A stretch of DNA of 64,000 nucleotides from an uncultured Lachnospiraceae bacterium (GCA_947177165.1 CAMWTP010000030.1:1-64000); one strand, 5' to 3'; numbered from the stretch's first letter, positions 45,168-55,210 are shown. The notes: generated from the sequence alone by a model not told the origin. Made by a program: numbers and translations.

Positions 45168-47132
45168 TTACTTCTTTTTCTGTATAATATTATGATCCTC
45201 CAGCAGTTTCTCGATCACCGTCCCTTTAATCGCTTTCAGCAATGGCAGCTTCAGCGCATTGAGAGGGCCTGGGAGCTCGATGTCGAGCGGCGATTTGCCG
45301 TCCATCAGCTTGACTGTGCTGTCGAGGAGCTCGCGGATATCATACACGCTGCCCCACACTTCCGGCACGCCGCGGTCTACCTTGAGGAGCCCGTAAACTG
45401 CCTCCATGGCGGTTCTCACTGAGTACTCTGTCGTGAAGATGGTGTCTCTCGGCGTCTCCGCAAACTGTCCGAGGAATGCAAAGTTGACGCATCCGTCGGG
45501 TATGACATCCGGTCTGTCGCCTTTTCTTCTGGGCATGAAGAACGCTGTGATGTACGGCATCATGGTGGGAACGGTCACGACTTCATCCTTTGCGAGCGCA
45601 GGGATATCTTCCACGGGGATTCCCAGGTGGTAGAGCCACTCCTGTGTAATCTCCTCACCAGTACACTCTTTCATCGGCTTCTTCACATAGTCGCCCTCCA
45701 CATCGGTAAACAGGCTGTATACCCAGATGCAGACCTCGTCCTTCTTCTGCTCTCTGAATTGTCCCTGTCTGTTGATGGTCCAGCTTAACAGCCACCTGGA
45801 ATCCATACAGCTCACGATGCCGCCGGTGACAACGTTGCCTGTGCGCGGGTCGCGCTTGCAGATTTTCTGAATCTGGTCGATAATCTGCTGGTTGGATGTC
45901 GTGACTGTCGCGGACTCCCAGTTTGTCTTCTCGATATCGGAACAGAATTTCTCCGGATGGCCGAAGGATTCGTCCTGTGCCGCGATATTTTTCCACAGGC
46001 TCCAGCAGCCGCTCGTCCTGACTTCCGCATCGCCTACCGGTGCATGGGTGTGATCGCCGTAGATCGTTCCCTCGGTACAGCTTCCGTTTGTGACAAACAC
46101 AAGGTCATTCTCGGTGAGCGGAATGGTTGTCTCTTTGCCGTCGACCCTGCACTCGATCGTCTTTGCAATCTTTTTGCCGTCGTCTGTCTTCTCGAATATG
46201 ACATTGGTCACTTCTGTCTTGTACTGGAATGTGACGCCTGCTGCCTCCAGATACTTGATCATCGGCAGGATCAGGGACTCGTACTGATTGTATTTCGTGA
46301 ACTTCAGCGCGCTGAAATCAGGAAGTCCGCCGATGTGATGGATAAATCTCTGGAAATAGAGCTTCATCTCAAGTGCGCTGTGCCAGTTCTCGAACGCGAA
46401 CATCGTCCTCCAGTATAACCAGAAATTGGAGTTGAACACTTCGTCGTCAAATACATCCTCGATGGTCTTGTCGTACAAGTCCTCATCCTTTGTCATGAAG
46501 AGCTTCATGATCTCCATGCAGCCCTTCTGGCTCAGATTGAACTTGCCGTCTGTGTGTGCATCCTCGCCCCGTTTTACTGTGGCGCGGCAGAGGGAATAAT
46601 TCGGATCTTTCTTGTTCAGCCAATAGTATTCATCCAAAACTGATACGCCCGGCGTCTCTATGGAAGGAATACTCCGGAACAGATCCCACAGGCACTCGAA
46701 ATGGTTCTCCATCTCGCGCCCGCCGCGCATCACATAGCCTCTCGACGGATCAAAAATGCCGTCACATGCGCCGCCTGGCAGATCCATCGCCTCCAGCACA
46801 TGGATGTGCTCACCCTTCATCTGTCCGTCACGCACCAGGAAACACGCCGCCGCGAGCGCTCCGAGTCCGCTGCCCACAATGTATGCGGATTTGTTGTCGA
46901 CTCCCTCCGGCTTTAAAGGGCGGGCAAAGGCTTCATAGTTACCATTACTGTAGTATATTCCCTTGCTGTTTCTCTCGAACCGTCCGCGCTCCGTGTTGCG
47001 AAAATTGTTTACCTTCTCGGCAACCTCCTTTTTGTGCGCCTCTTTCTTATTCTTTGCCACGACTGCCGTTGCGCCTGCTGCGACTGCCGCCGCCGCTGCA
47101 ACTCCTAATTTTACACGATTTTTGTTAGCCAT
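45168..47132 (-). CDS. Oleate hydratase (FAD-dependent fatty-acid hydratase), membrane-anchored form
   Basis: The enzyme adds water to the cis-9 double bond of oleic or linoleic acid and is thought to detoxify host unsaturated fatty acids. The FAD motif [18 protein letters not shown] is near residue 87 and the substrate-domain stretches PGGACDG and [14 protein letters not shown] match the MCRA/OhyA family. The 654 residues exceed the usual 560-590: the first 60 residues add an alanine-rich hydrophobic segment ([16 protein letters not shown]) and a charged linker. It has its own promoter (47185-47212) and terminator (45122-45159). Confidence 0.9.
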   Translation of the reverse strand: MANKNRVKLGVAAAAAVAAGATAVVAKNKKEAHKKEVAEKVNNFRNTERGRFERNSKGIYYSNGNYEAFARPLKPEGVDNKSAYIVGSGLGALAAACFLVRDGQMKGEHIHVLEAMDLPGGACDGIFDPSRGYVMRGGREMENHFECLWDLFRSIPSIETPGVSVLDEYYWLNKKDPNYSLCRATVKRGEDAHTDGKFNLSQKGCMEIMKLFMTKDEDLYDKTIEDVFDDEVFNSNFWLYWRTMFAFENWHSALEMKLYFQRFIHHIGGLPDFSALKFTKYNQYESLILPMIKYLEAAGVTFQYKTEVTNVIFEKTDDGKKIAKTIECRVDGKETTIPLTENDLVFVTNGSCTEGTIYGDHTHAPVGDAEVRTSGCWSLWKNIAAQDESFGHPEKFCSDIEKTNWESATVTTSNQQIIDQIQKICKRDPRTGNVVTGGIVSCMDSRWLLSWTINRQGQFREQKKDEVCIWVYSLFTDVEGDYVKKPMKECTGEEITQEWLYHLGIPVEDIPALAKDEVVTVPTMMPYITAFFMPRRKGDRPDVIPDGCVNFAFLGQFAETPRDTIFTTEYSVRTAMEAVYGLLKVDRGVPEVWGSVYDIRELLDSTVKLMDGKSPLDIELPGPLNALKLPLLKAIKGTVIEKLLEDHNIIQKKK

Positions 47133-47184
47133 TTGTTTTTCTCCTTTCCAGATGAAACTTACCGTTTTTTTGATTGATAAGCCT

Positions 47185-47212
47185 AGTATATCACAAAATG
47201 ACTAACGGTCAA
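47185..47212 (-). promoter_or_regulatory. Oleate hydratase promoter with overlapping dyad operator
   Basis: The minus strand has TTGACC, 16 bases, TATACT, about 50 bases before the gene. The -35 element lies within TGAC-CGTTA-GTCA (47199-47211), a dyad of the type bound by TetR-family repressors. No such regulator is encoded in the window. Confidence 0.6.
47199..47211. promoter_or_regulatory. TGAC-N5-GTCA dyad, possible repressor operator
   Basis: Four-base arms around a five-base spacer cover the -35 box of the oleate hydratase promoter, so a bound protein would block transcription. Confidence 0.45.
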
Positions 47213-47265
47213 TTATTTTTTCGCTAATTAATTCTTTTTTCAGAAACGTTATAGTTTGGTAAGAT

Positions 47266-47706
47266 TTAATCTATTTTTGCCGCATCCTCCATATACACGA
47301 TATCCTGTATCATTTCCAGATCCACTGTGCCAAGCGGCTCCGTCTCTTCTGTCCCTGTACCGCCCAGCCAGACGGTTTCCCGCGGCGTCCCATCCCCGGC
47401 TCCGGCGCGGTCGTTTTGCTGGACATTTGCTTCGTCTGATACATCCATTGACACCTCCATTCCTGATTGCCTGATTTCTTCTGTCGGATATCGTCTCAGT
47501 TTTTCTGTCACTGCTTTCCTTGCAGGAACTGTCCGCTCTGCTTTCTGCCGCTTTTTCCCGGCTGCACAGTGCTTTCCGGACACCATCCGCCAGCATTTTG
47601 TGATATCTAATACGAAAAACAATACTGCCGCTGCCACTGCAAATACTCCCGATATCCCAAACATCACATATGACACACTGGTCATCTGCTCAATACTCAT
47701 ATTCAC
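47266..47706 (-). CDS. Small single-pass membrane protein of unknown function in the kinase operon
   Basis: The 146-residue protein has one membrane segment near residues 12-34 (YVMFGISGVFAVAAAVLFFVLD), then a basic stretch rich in lysine and arginine and an acidic, apparently disordered tail ending in MEDAAKID. It has no family I recognise. The GTG start overlaps the kinase stop as GTGA and has GGAGGG five bases before it; an ATG six bases later is also possible. The coupling suggests a role with the kinase, perhaps as a substrate or partner. Confidence 0.6.
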   Translation of the reverse strand: MNMSIEQMTSVSYVMFGISGVFAVAAAVLFFVLDITKCWRMVSGKHCAAGKKRQKAERTVPARKAVTEKLRRYPTEEIRQSGMEVSMDVSDEANVQQNDRAGAGDGTPRETVWLGGTGTEETEPLGTVDLEMIQDIVYMEDAAKID

Positions 47707-49418
47707 GTCTGCCCTCCATTAGAAACGGAAAATCCCTTAACGCTGTAGGTTGACCGCACCATCTTGCGCGCGCCCCCGATGATCCAGCGGATTGCCTCGA
47801 TCTCCTGTTGTGTGGCGCTTGTGGCCCCCTGCTCCATCTGCTCCATATCTTCCTCCAGTTCACCCAGCATCGACAGAATCTCATCACCCGGAACGCCATC
47901 CTCCATAAAATATTTCGAGTACTCGACAATCCGCGTCGCAATCTCCCGATAGATGCGCAGCGTGATGAGCTCCCTGTCGGGCTCAGCGTCATTCAGCGCT
48001 TTCAGTTCCGTCAGACTCTGCCAGTAGTCCCCATACATCCCGGCATCTGTGCCTTCAATCTGGGACGCAATCACATTTTTGTAAAAAGCGCCAAGCTCCA
48101 CGTACAGCTTACACCGCTTATACTCCACCTCTTTCGCGCTGTCGTTCCCATAGTACCCCATCGCTGTCTGAAACCAGCTGACTGCCCTCGACTGGCGGTT
48201 TTCCTCGTGTTCATAATAATACCAGTAGGCATTTCCCATCTCATAGCAAAAGTCTGCGTATCCGCCCGGATTCTTTTTCTGAAAATTCTGCAGATACCGG
48301 TGTGTGCTGATGCCCAGCTTTAGGAACAGCGCTTCCTCCTCATCGCTGAACACGCCATCCTCGACTGCCGTCCTGTAAAATCCGTGGTAGGCTTCCGGCC
48401 TGCCGTCATCGATGGCTGCCGCGTCCAGATAAATTCTGCACGCCTCTATCGGATCAGCTGAAATCTCCGCCATGTGCACCATCTGCTGGTACTCATCGCC
48501 CTGCTTTCTGCCTGCTGCCGCCAAAAATCCCATCCCGCCGGCTGCACAGACCAGGGATATGCCCGCTGCCGCGCCAAATAAGCGCAGCCTGCTGCGGTAT
48601 TTCTGCTGCGCCTGTACATCCAAATCCGCATAATGCCCGAGATCATACCGGAGTTCCCTGACTGTCTGATACCGATCCTGTGGGTTTTTCTGCGTGCACT
48701 TTTGTATAATGCGTTCCAGGCCAGTGGACAATCCCGGATTCCACTCTGTAATTGGATAAATCTCATAAGGCGGCTCTGACGGATTATGTCCGGTCACTAA
48801 ATGGTACATTGTTGCTCCCAGACAGTAGATATCCGTGCGGGCATCCGTCTGTCCCATGCCGCCAAACTGCTCCGGAGCCGCATAACCATTTGTCCCCAGA
48901 CAGCAGGTGTCTGCCACGTTTTTCTCCTTGAACTCCCGCGCCGTGCCAAAATCAATCAGGACAACGCTTCCGTCCGACTTGAGCATGATATTGGAAGGCT
49001 TCATATCCCGATAGATAATCGGTGCCGGCCTTGTGTGGAGGTAATCCAGCACATCACAAAGCTGCAGAGCCCAGTCCGCCACTTTTTCCTGCGATTGTGC
49101 GCCCTCCTCTGTCAGAAGCCGCTCGAGCGTGTTCCCCTCTATATAATCCATGACAATTAGGAAATTTTCATCGGAATCGATGACATCTATGATACTTGGA
49201 AGATTTGGATGTCTGAGTTTTTTCAGCAGGTCTGTCTCCATGATGAGACTCTGCCGCAGCAGGTTGAAATCCCTATTCAGGGATTTCCGCACCTCCTTGA
49301 CCGCCCACGGCTTATTTGCCCTCTCATTGATGGCAAGATATACATTGCTCATGCCGCCATGACCGATTTCGTTCAATATTTTGTATTTTCCGTCAATGAC
49401 GGAACCGATCTTTAACAT
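47703..49418 (-). CDS. PknB-like Ser/Thr protein kinase with membrane anchor and external TPR-like domain
   Basis: Residues 1-265 form a Hanks-type kinase: IGHGGMSNVY (P-loop), AVKEV (ATP lysine), IIYRDMKPSNIM (catalytic loop) and LIDFGTA (DFG). The catalytic loop reads Y-R-D, not the usual H-R-D. A membrane helix is near residues 285-306. The external part of about 265 residues is helical, with repeated YEMGNAYWYYYE-like and YVELGAFY stretches resembling tetratricopeptide repeats, and has no PASTA repeats. The phosphatase and FHA genes next door complete a phospho-signalling set. The signal sensed is unknown. Confidence 0.87.
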   Translation of the reverse strand: MLKIGSVIDGKYKILNEIGHGGMSNVYLAINERANKPWAVKEVRKSLNRDFNLLRQSLIMETDLLKKLRHPNLPSIIDVIDSDENFLIVMDYIEGNTLERLLTEEGAQSQEKVADWALQLCDVLDYLHTRPAPIIYRDMKPSNIMLKSDGSVVLIDFGTAREFKEKNVADTCCLGTNGYAAPEQFGGMGQTDARTDIYCLGATMYHLVTGHNPSEPPYEIYPITEWNPGLSTGLERIIQKCTQKNPQDRYQTVRELRYDLGHYADLDVQAQQKYRSRLRLFGAAAGISLVCAAGGMGFLAAAGRKQGDEYQQMVHMAEISADPIEACRIYLDAAAIDDGRPEAYHGFYRTAVEDGVFSDEEEALFLKLGISTHRYLQNFQKKNPGGYADFCYEMGNAYWYYYEHEENRQSRAVSWFQTAMGYYGNDSAKEVEYKRCKLYVELGAFYKNVIASQIEGTDAGMYGDYWQSLTELKALNDAEPDRELITLRIYREIATRIVEYSKYFMEDGVPGDEILSMLGELEEDMEQMEQGATSATQQEIEAIRWIIGGARKMVRSTYSVKGFSVSNGGQT

Positions 49419-49454
49419 ATTTCGTTTCCTATTATTTCTTATATTTCCTCATAA

Positions 49455-50270
49455 TCACTCTACTGCATTCGTCGCCTTAATCAATATCGCAGAGATATTG
49501 TCGCGCTCGCCGCGCGCCTTGATATTTTCCATTATATACCGGAGCCGGCCGTTCATGAAGTGCGAGTTGTTCAGGCGGTTTTCCACGAACCACTCCATCC
49601 CCTCCAGTGAAGTATGACAGTAGTCGTAGATTTCCACCTCTGTCAGCTTATGCCGAAACCCGTCCGAACACAGCAGAAAAGTGTCATCATTGTAGAAATC
49701 TCCCATCAGAAAATCAGGTTTCACGTTTTTCACAGTGCCAATGCACTGCAGTAAAACATTTCTGCGGGCATCCGTCAGCGCCTGCTCCGGCGTCATGTGC
49801 CCCAGCGCCACCTCCCGCGCCACATAGGTCTGGTCGGCGGTCAGCTGTTCCATGCCGTTTCCCATCACGTAGATGCGGCAGTCCCCCACATGAGTGATGT
49901 AATAGCGCCCCCCCAGCAAAAGCATTGCCGTGAGCGTTGTCCCCATCGGCGATTTCTGCTCGCTGCTGTACTGCGCAATTCTGACATTGCAGTCATTTGC
50001 CAGCTGATACCATACCTTTTCCAATTTTTCATCCGAAAAACCTCTCGCCAAAGCCTGAGGCAATTCCTTTAAAAACCACTGTTCATACGCGCGCACTACC
50101 GCAGAGCTCGCCACTTCGCCCTGCTCTAAACCTCCCATGCCATCGCAGATCACTGCAAAGGCCGCCTCGCCGCAGATTGTGTTTGCGACCTTTACCGTCA
50201 GACTGTCCTGGTTTACGGATTTCGTCGTTCCCACATCTGTCTGCGCTGCCACTGTATAATGCCATCTCAT
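49455..50270 (-). CDS. PP2C-type Ser/Thr protein phosphatase
   Basis: The 271-residue protein has all main PP2C metal motifs: SVNQDSLTV, CDGMGGLEQGE, THVGDCRIYVMG, LLCSDGFRH and ERDNISAILI. It should reverse phosphorylation by the kinase encoded 36 bases downstream. No membrane segment is seen. The 12-base gap to the FHA gene and tight spacing to the kinase mark one operon. Confidence 0.92.
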   Translation of the reverse strand: MRWHYTVAAQTDVGTTKSVNQDSLTVKVANTICGEAAFAVICDGMGGLEQGEVASSAVVRAYEQWFLKELPQALARGFSDEKLEKVWYQLANDCNVRIAQYSSEQKSPMGTTLTAMLLLGGRYYITHVGDCRIYVMGNGMEQLTADQTYVAREVALGHMTPEQALTDARRNVLLQCIGTVKNVKPDFLMGDFYNDDTFLLCSDGFRHKLTEVEIYDYCHTSLEGMEWFVENRLNNSHFMNGRLRYIMENIKARGERDNISAILIKATNAVE

Positions 50271-50282
50271 ATTCCCCCGCTC

Positions 50283-51539
50283 CTATTTTGACCTAAATTC
50301 AAATACTTCGTCAGCAAGCTGCATCAGGCAGCCATTCTCGAGCTTCCTGTACTCGCCGTCAGCAAGCTTTTTACCATTTACAAAAGTATGGTTCAGAGAC
50401 CCCTTGTCAACGAGATAGAAACCATCTGCTTTTCGCACAATATCCGCGTGATTTCTGCTCACAGCCGGGTTATCCTTAATGCAGTAATCCACATAGGAGG
50501 CATCTTTTCCGAGCTTAAAGAGATTGCGGTTGATGACAATCTTTTCCTTGGTGCGCTTTCTCACAATAAACGGTGTCACGCCCTTTTTGAGCGTCTTGGT
50601 CTTCTCCTTGAGTTTCAGGCTGTCCTTCGCGTTTTTCTGAAGCTCGTCAAACTCCTCCGTGCTTCCATATGTATCCGCAGGCTGCTCCGCTGCCGCGTCC
50701 GGGACGCGGGACGCCTCCTCGGATATCCCGTCGATCAATACACTGCACAGGTCTCTGATCTTCTCCAGATACTGCCTGCTGTCCTGGGGTTCCCCGTCCT
50801 TTACCGGAATATACGGTATCAGCACGCTGTCCTCCGCCCCATTCACATAGATCTCCCTCGGGTCTGACATCAACCTGTCTGCGGAGAGCATATACTCCTC
50901 AAGGCTGCATGCCGCTGCCAGCATATCTGCCAGATATTTTAACAGCTGTGCTTTTCCCTTGGGTGAATTATTCTTTTGCGCGTACTCATACAGACTTTCC
51001 ATCCCGGTAATACGTATCCGCATACCGCCGTTCTGATACTCTGTCTGAAACAATCCTTTGATGCGATTTCCAGCCAACATCCGAATGGCAACTCTGTCGA
51101 TCTGGTCTTCCTCGATCTGATAGATTCTGTAAGTCTCTCCGTTGGCTGTCACCGTCCTTGCTTTCCAGTCTTGCTGTCCTGCCGCCGGCTGGGCTTCCTG
51201 TTTTTCTGGCTCTGCAGCGTCGGAATTCTTCTCCATCTCGCAGAGCTTCATCATCCGCCTGTATATCTGCTCCATACTCTGGTACTTGCTGATATGCTGT
51301 TCACTGTCTTCATCTTTTTCCGTGAGATATCCGATTGCGATATCCTCCGGGAAAAGAGCGGCATCCACCGCCACATCATCGCCAAAAAACAGCGCATTGC
51401 ATTGGGTCACATCCGTGTCAAGTTCATCCAGACTGTCCGCCGCACCCATCTCAAAGCTTTCGCTGTGATGCTCTTTCAGAAAAGTTACCAACCGCTCAAG
51501 ATATGCCTTGTCTTTGTCCAGTATTGCTATTTTGTACAT
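50283..51539 (-). CDS. FHA-domain protein with receiver-like N-terminus and DUF6382-like middle
   Basis: The first 90 residues look like a degenerate receiver domain (IAILDKDKAYLERLV). Residues about 130-270 resemble DUF6382 (SLYEYAQ, YMLSADRLMSDPREIYV, VLIPYIPV). The C-terminal FHA domain (about 330-415) has LGKDASYVDYCI, NPAVSRNHADI and LNHTFVNGKKL, the phosphothreonine-binding loops. It should bind phosphorylated protein made by the kinase of the same operon. Similar proteins sit beside pilus or secretion genes in related bacteria, but none is present here. Confidence 0.85.
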   Translation of the reverse strand: MYKIAILDKDKAYLERLVTFLKEHHSESFEMGAADSLDELDTDVTQCNALFFGDDVAVDAALFPEDIAIGYLTEKDEDSEQHISKYQSMEQIYRRMMKLCEMEKNSDAAEPEKQEAQPAAGQQDWKARTVTANGETYRIYQIEEDQIDRVAIRMLAGNRIKGLFQTEYQNGGMRIRITGMESLYEYAQKNNSPKGKAQLLKYLADMLAAACSLEEYMLSADRLMSDPREIYVNGAEDSVLIPYIPVKDGEPQDSRQYLEKIRDLCSVLIDGISEEASRVPDAAAEQPADTYGSTEEFDELQKNAKDSLKLKEKTKTLKKGVTPFIVRKRTKEKIVINRNLFKLGKDASYVDYCIKDNPAVSRNHADIVRKADGFYLVDKGSLNHTFVNGKKLADGEYRKLENGCLMQLADEVFEFRSK

Positions 51540-51574
51540 GCTACCAACACCCTTCTTTTGTTGTATTCGTCGTG

Positions 51575-52744
51575 TTAATAAAAAATGTGCCCGCCGATTC
51601 TGATCCCCTCAAGTCCTGGTATCGGCGTCCTGAAATACACGCACTGCCCCACGTTCGTCACACCGCTCATCGCCTCATCTGCCGCCTGATAACAGCTTGC
51701 TGTCGCCGAGTCGTTTGCCAGGGCAAGCGCCAGCCGCCCGCTTGCAACCGGTGAGAATTGTTTGTTCTGATAGATCACGCCCACCACGGTATCCGGATAG
51801 ACGGAACTGAGCACCCTGTTGATGACGACAGCTCCCACTGCGACCTGTCCGGAATACGGTTCTGCTCCTGCCTCACAGTATATAATGTTTGCCATCAGTT
51901 TGCGGTCGCCCTCCTCGAACGTAATCTCCGATATATCGCGCCACTTCGACTTCGAAGCCAGACGCGATTTTGCAAGCTCCTCCTCGTACTGTTTCTGGAG
52001 TGCGGCAATATCCTGCTCCTGCTCATCAATCATGGATTCCAGCGCATCTATCGTGGCCTCCGCATCTGCGATCTGATTTTTATAGCTTGTCACATTTGCT
52101 GAGGTCTGGTTGACGAGACCGGCAACCCTGTTCTTCTCTTCCTCCGCCCTGGCTTTCAAGTCATTCAACTCCACAAGCTCCTCGTTCAGCCGCACCTTTG
52201 TCTCCTCCACATACTTGCGCGTATCTTGAAACTGTTGCAGCATCCTGCGGTCGTATGCATGGACGCGGTCGATATAATCGCTTTTATTCAGGAGCTCCGA
52301 AAAGCTGGCAGACGAAAACAGGATGCCGAGGTAGCCATCCGTTCCGCCCTGCTCGTACATCGCCTTGATGCGGAGCTTCATATTCTCGTACTGCTCATCC
52401 TGCACGCGGATTGCCTCCTCAAGCTCCGCCTCCGTCTGCTCGATCTCCGTCTCCTTTGTGGTGATGTCAGCCTCGATCCCCTCCAGGTTCGTGCTGATCT
52501 GTGCAAGCTCGTCATTGAGCGTGCTCAGCTGCCCCAGGAGTGAATTTTTTGTAATTTCCAGGGACTCCTTCCTGTCCTCGGTATCCTCCTTGGCATCCTC
52601 TGTTTTTTCTTTCTCCGCCTTTGCCTTTTGCAGTCGTTCCAGTGTCGTCTCTGCATACACAGGCCTTGACACGCTTCCGGCGGCCACCACCGCCATCACT
52701 GCCGCAAGCAGCACTGCCACCGACCGTCTACATGACACTTTCAT
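51575..52744 (-). CDS. Secreted cell-wall hydrolase, coiled coil plus SleB-type domain
   Basis: The 389-residue protein has a signal peptide (VAVLLAAVMAVVAAGSVSRPVYA), a coiled coil over about residues 30-250 (CwlO/PcsB-like), and a C-terminal Hydrolase_2 (SleB) domain from about 275. That domain contains MANIIYCEAGAEPYSGQVAV, whose glutamate is the likely catalytic residue, and YFRTPIPG. SleB enzymes cleave spore cortex peptidoglycan, but the coiled coil suggests a vegetative role in cell separation or growth controlled by a partner. Co-transcription with the kinase set is suggested by close spacing. Confidence 0.85.
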   Translation of the reverse strand: MKVSCRRSVAVLLAAVMAVVAAGSVSRPVYAETTLERLQKAKAEKEKTEDAKEDTEDRKESLEITKNSLLGQLSTLNDELAQISTNLEGIEADITTKETEIEQTEAELEEAIRVQDEQYENMKLRIKAMYEQGGTDGYLGILFSSASFSELLNKSDYIDRVHAYDRRMLQQFQDTRKYVEETKVRLNEELVELNDLKARAEEEKNRVAGLVNQTSANVTSYKNQIADAEATIDALESMIDEQEQDIAALQKQYEEELAKSRLASKSKWRDISEITFEEGDRKLMANIIYCEAGAEPYSGQVAVGAVVINRVLSSVYPDTVVGVIYQNKQFSPVASGRLALALANDSATASCYQAADEAMSGVTNVGQCVYFRTPIPGLEGIRIGGHIFY

Positions 52745-52765
52745 GAATTCCTCTTTCCCTTCACA

Positions 52766-53404
52766 CTATTTTGTTCCAAAAATGCGATCCCCCGCATCGC
52801 CTAATCCCGGAACGATATATCCATGTTCATTCAGCCCCTCGTCCATAGCCCCGATATAGATATCCACATCGGGGTGATCTCTCTTCATGCGTTCTAATCC
52901 CTCGGGCGCTGCGATGATGCACATGAAATGTATGCTCTTACATCCTCTGTCCTTGAGCATCTGAATCGCCGCCGAGGAGGAGCCGCCTGTCGCAAGCATC
53001 GGATCGACCACAAACACTTCCCGCTGGCTGCAGTCCTCCGGAAGCTTACAGTAATACTCGACCGGCTCAAAGGTCTGGGGATCGCGGTACAGCCCGATAT
53101 GTCCCACCTTCGCAGCAGGGATCAGCTGCAGCATACCGTCCACCATGCCAAGACCGGCCCGCAGAATCGGCACGACCGCAAGCTTCTTGCCGGCAAGCTC
53201 CTTGACAGTCGTCCTGCAGATTGGCGTCTCAATCTCCACATCCGCAAGCCTCAAATCCCTTGTGGCCTCATAACAGATCAGATTGGCAATCTCACCAATC
53301 GTCTGCCTAAAATCCTTTGTCCCTGTCTCAGTCCGTCTGATCATACCGATCTTGTGCTGTATCAGCGGGTGGTCCATCACTACTACCTTCGCCATGACGC
53401 TCAT
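52766..53404 (-). CDS. upp: Uracil phosphoribosyltransferase
   Basis: This enzyme salvages uracil to UMP using PRPP. The 212-residue protein has [11 protein letters not shown] at its N-terminus, the [13 protein letters not shown] stretch and the PRPP-binding [12 protein letters not shown] motif. Its length is the family's normal 209-212. It lies just downstream of rpiB, as in many clostridia. Two starts (53404 and 53395) are both compatible with the AGGAAAGGGG sequence. Confidence 0.96.
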   Translation of the reverse strand: MSVMAKVVVMDHPLIQHKIGMIRRTETGTKDFRQTIGEIANLICYEATRDLRLADVEIETPICRTTVKELAGKKLAVVPILRAGLGMVDGMLQLIPAAKVGHIGLYRDPQTFEPVEYYCKLPEDCSQREVFVVDPMLATGGSSSAAIQMLKDRGCKSIHFMCIIAAPEGLERMKRDHPDVDIYIGAMDEGLNEHGYIVPGLGDAGDRIFGTK

Positions 53405-53434
53405 CCCCTTTCCTGTGTCTCATCTCATCGTTAT

Positions 53435-53884
53435 CTAATTCATCGTCTCTTCTTCCAGCGCCTGAATCTTTGCTATTCGCCTGCAATGCTTTTCCTCTCC
53501 CGGAAATTCCGTGTTCAGAAACGTCTCTACAATGCTGAGCGCAAGGTTGGTTCCCACGATGCCTGCGCCGAGTGCGAGCACATTTGCATTGTTGTGCTCC
53601 CTTGTCAGCCTCGCCGACACAGTGTCCGAGCACAGTGCACAGCGGATGCCTTTTACCTTATTTGCCGTGATCGAGATCCCGATTCCTGTCGTGCAGATCA
53701 CGATTCCCCTGTCAAATTCCCCGGACGCCACCGCCTTTGCAACAGCCTGTCCAAACTCAGGATAGTCGCAGGACCCTTTTCCGTAGCACCCAAAATCCTT
53801 GTACTCGATACCGTTATCGACAAAATAGTTGATAACCTCCTGCTTTAATTCATATCCGCCATGATCGCATCCAATTGCTATCAT
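53435..53884 (-). CDS. rpiB: Ribose-5-phosphate isomerase B
   Basis: The 149-residue protein begins MIAIGCDHGGYELK and has CTTGIGISITANK, which holds the catalytic cysteine, and EHNNANVLALG. RpiB interconverts ribose-5-phosphate and ribulose-5-phosphate. The start at 53884 matches the family's length of about 145-150; the open frame extends 33 codons upstream but that part is not RpiB-like. GGAGGAGG lies 11 bases before this ATG. Confidence 0.95.
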   Translation of the reverse strand: MIAIGCDHGGYELKQEVINYFVDNGIEYKDFGCYGKGSCDYPEFGQAVAKAVASGEFDRGIVICTTGIGISITANKVKGIRCALCSDTVSARLTREHNNANVLALGAGIVGTNLALSIVETFLNTEFPGEEKHCRRIAKIQALEEETMN

Positions 53885-53979
53885 ATCCTTTTCATCCTCC
53901 TCCAAATATTCCAAAAACCTCATGTTTGGGCATCTTTTTACCATCCTAATATATTTCTCCATCCATGTCAATGATGGCA

Positions 53980-55050
53980 TCATACACGGACTATCTTATG
54001 CCCTGCTGCTTTTAACAGACGGTTCATGACTGCCTGTCCAAATCCTTTGTCCTCGAAAGCCTCCGAAAAGGACTCTGCGTAGATGTAGGCAACGTCCTCA
54101 TCGTCAAACTCGCGCAGAAATGTGTAGAGCTGCCTTGCAACTGCGTCAGCATCACTCCTGCTGCCCGCATTTTTGACAATGGAAGCATGATACTCCAGCA
54201 GCAGCTCCTGCGTCCCTATAATTCCAGTGCGCTTTCCTTCCGCCTCGTGCAGCGCTGTCTGTTCATTGATGTACCGGACGACCTTCTGCGGTTCCCCCTC
54301 CACGATCACGAGCTCCCCTTTCGGCGCGTAATGGCGGTATTTCATACCGGGTGCCCTGGGTGTCTGCGGGGAACTGCTGTCATAGATCGTGACATCCATG
54401 TCTGTCTCGCCGACCACACCTGACAGCATCTGCTGCGTAATGTATCCCGGCCGCAATATCATGGGAACCTCGCCTGTCACGTCCACAATCGTGGATTCCA
54501 GCCCGATCTCCGCGCCATCCGCATCGATGATCATATCGATTCTGCCGTCCATATCCTGCACTACGTACTTTGCAAGGGTGGGGCTCGGTTTCCCTGAAAG
54601 GTTTGCACTCGGAGCTGCCACATACCCCCCTGCTTTCCGGATAAAAAGGCGTGCAAGCGGGTGGACCGGCATCCGCACTGCCACGGTGTCGAGTCCGCCT
54701 GTTGTCTGGTATGGCACAATCGCCGCTTTCCTGAAAATCATCGTAAGCGGTCCCGGCCAGAAAGCTTCCGCAAGCTTCCGCGCATTCCCGGGTATCTCAG
54801 ACACGATCCGGTCCAGATGCGCCATATCCGCGATGTGTATGATCAGAGGATTGTCTCCCGGCCTGCCCTTCGCCGCATATATTTTTCGGGAGGATTCCGG
54901 GTTGAGCGCATCTCCCCCGAGACCATACACAGTTTCCGTAGGAAACGCAACCAACCCCCCCTGCCTGATGATGATGCCCGCACATGCGAGCTTCTCCTCA
55001 ACACTCTCCGGGGAATCGGACGCTCCTATGGTAACAATCTTTGTTTTCAT
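53980..55050 (-). CDS. L-threonylcarbamoyladenylate synthase (Sua5/YwlC type)
   Basis: The 356-residue protein makes threonylcarbamoyl-AMP for the t6A37 tRNA modification. The N-terminal YrdC domain has PTETVYGLGGDA, KGRPGDNPLIIH and APSANLSGKPSPT. The C-terminal Sua5 domain starts near residue 230 after RAPGMKYRHYAP. This two-domain length is typical of Gram-positive bacteria. It heads the run to rpiB and upp. Confidence 0.95.
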   Translation of the reverse strand: MKTKIVTIGASDSPESVEEKLACAGIIIRQGGLVAFPTETVYGLGGDALNPESSRKIYAAKGRPGDNPLIIHIADMAHLDRIVSEIPGNARKLAEAFWPGPLTMIFRKAAIVPYQTTGGLDTVAVRMPVHPLARLFIRKAGGYVAAPSANLSGKPSPTLAKYVVQDMDGRIDMIIDADGAEIGLESTIVDVTGEVPMILRPGYITQQMLSGVVGETDMDVTIYDSSSPQTPRAPGMKYRHYAPKGELVIVEGEPQKVVRYINEQTALHEAEGKRTGIIGTQELLLEYHASIVKNAGSRSDADAVARQLYTFLREFDDEDVAYIYAESFSEAFEDKGFGQAVMNRLLKAAGHKIVRV

Positions 55051-55175
55051 GCTTATTTTCCTTATTATTACTCGAGTTTCGTTCGTTTATTATACTAAGT
55101 CTCATTTATTTTAGCACACTTATGTCATTTTATAAAGCCATTAATTAAAAAAATTGTAACATATTGTAACATATT

Positions 55176-55210
55176 GTTACTTTTCATACCCACACCAAAG
55201 TAGTGGGTAT
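55176..55210 (+). repeat. Second copy of the GTTACTTTTCATACCCAC hairpin repeat, with a shortened right arm
   Basis: The left arm (55176-55193) matches the hairpin at 42457-42501, read on the minus strand, at 17 of 18 bases. The nine-base loop shares CAAAG and the right arm GTGGGTAT pairs with the inner part of the left arm. The outer half of the right arm is missing here. Confidence 0.65.

Noticed and set aside
44836..45195. Plus-strand frame of 119 codons beside oleate hydratase
   Set aside because: No ribosome binding site, unlikely composition and it runs through the terminator at 45122-45159.
54945..54965. Run of seven C in tsaC, and similar runs at about 40959 and 49908, as phase-variable tracts
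   Set aside because: Runs of seven occur in conserved housekeeping genes where a frameshift would be harmful, so this length is taken as background.
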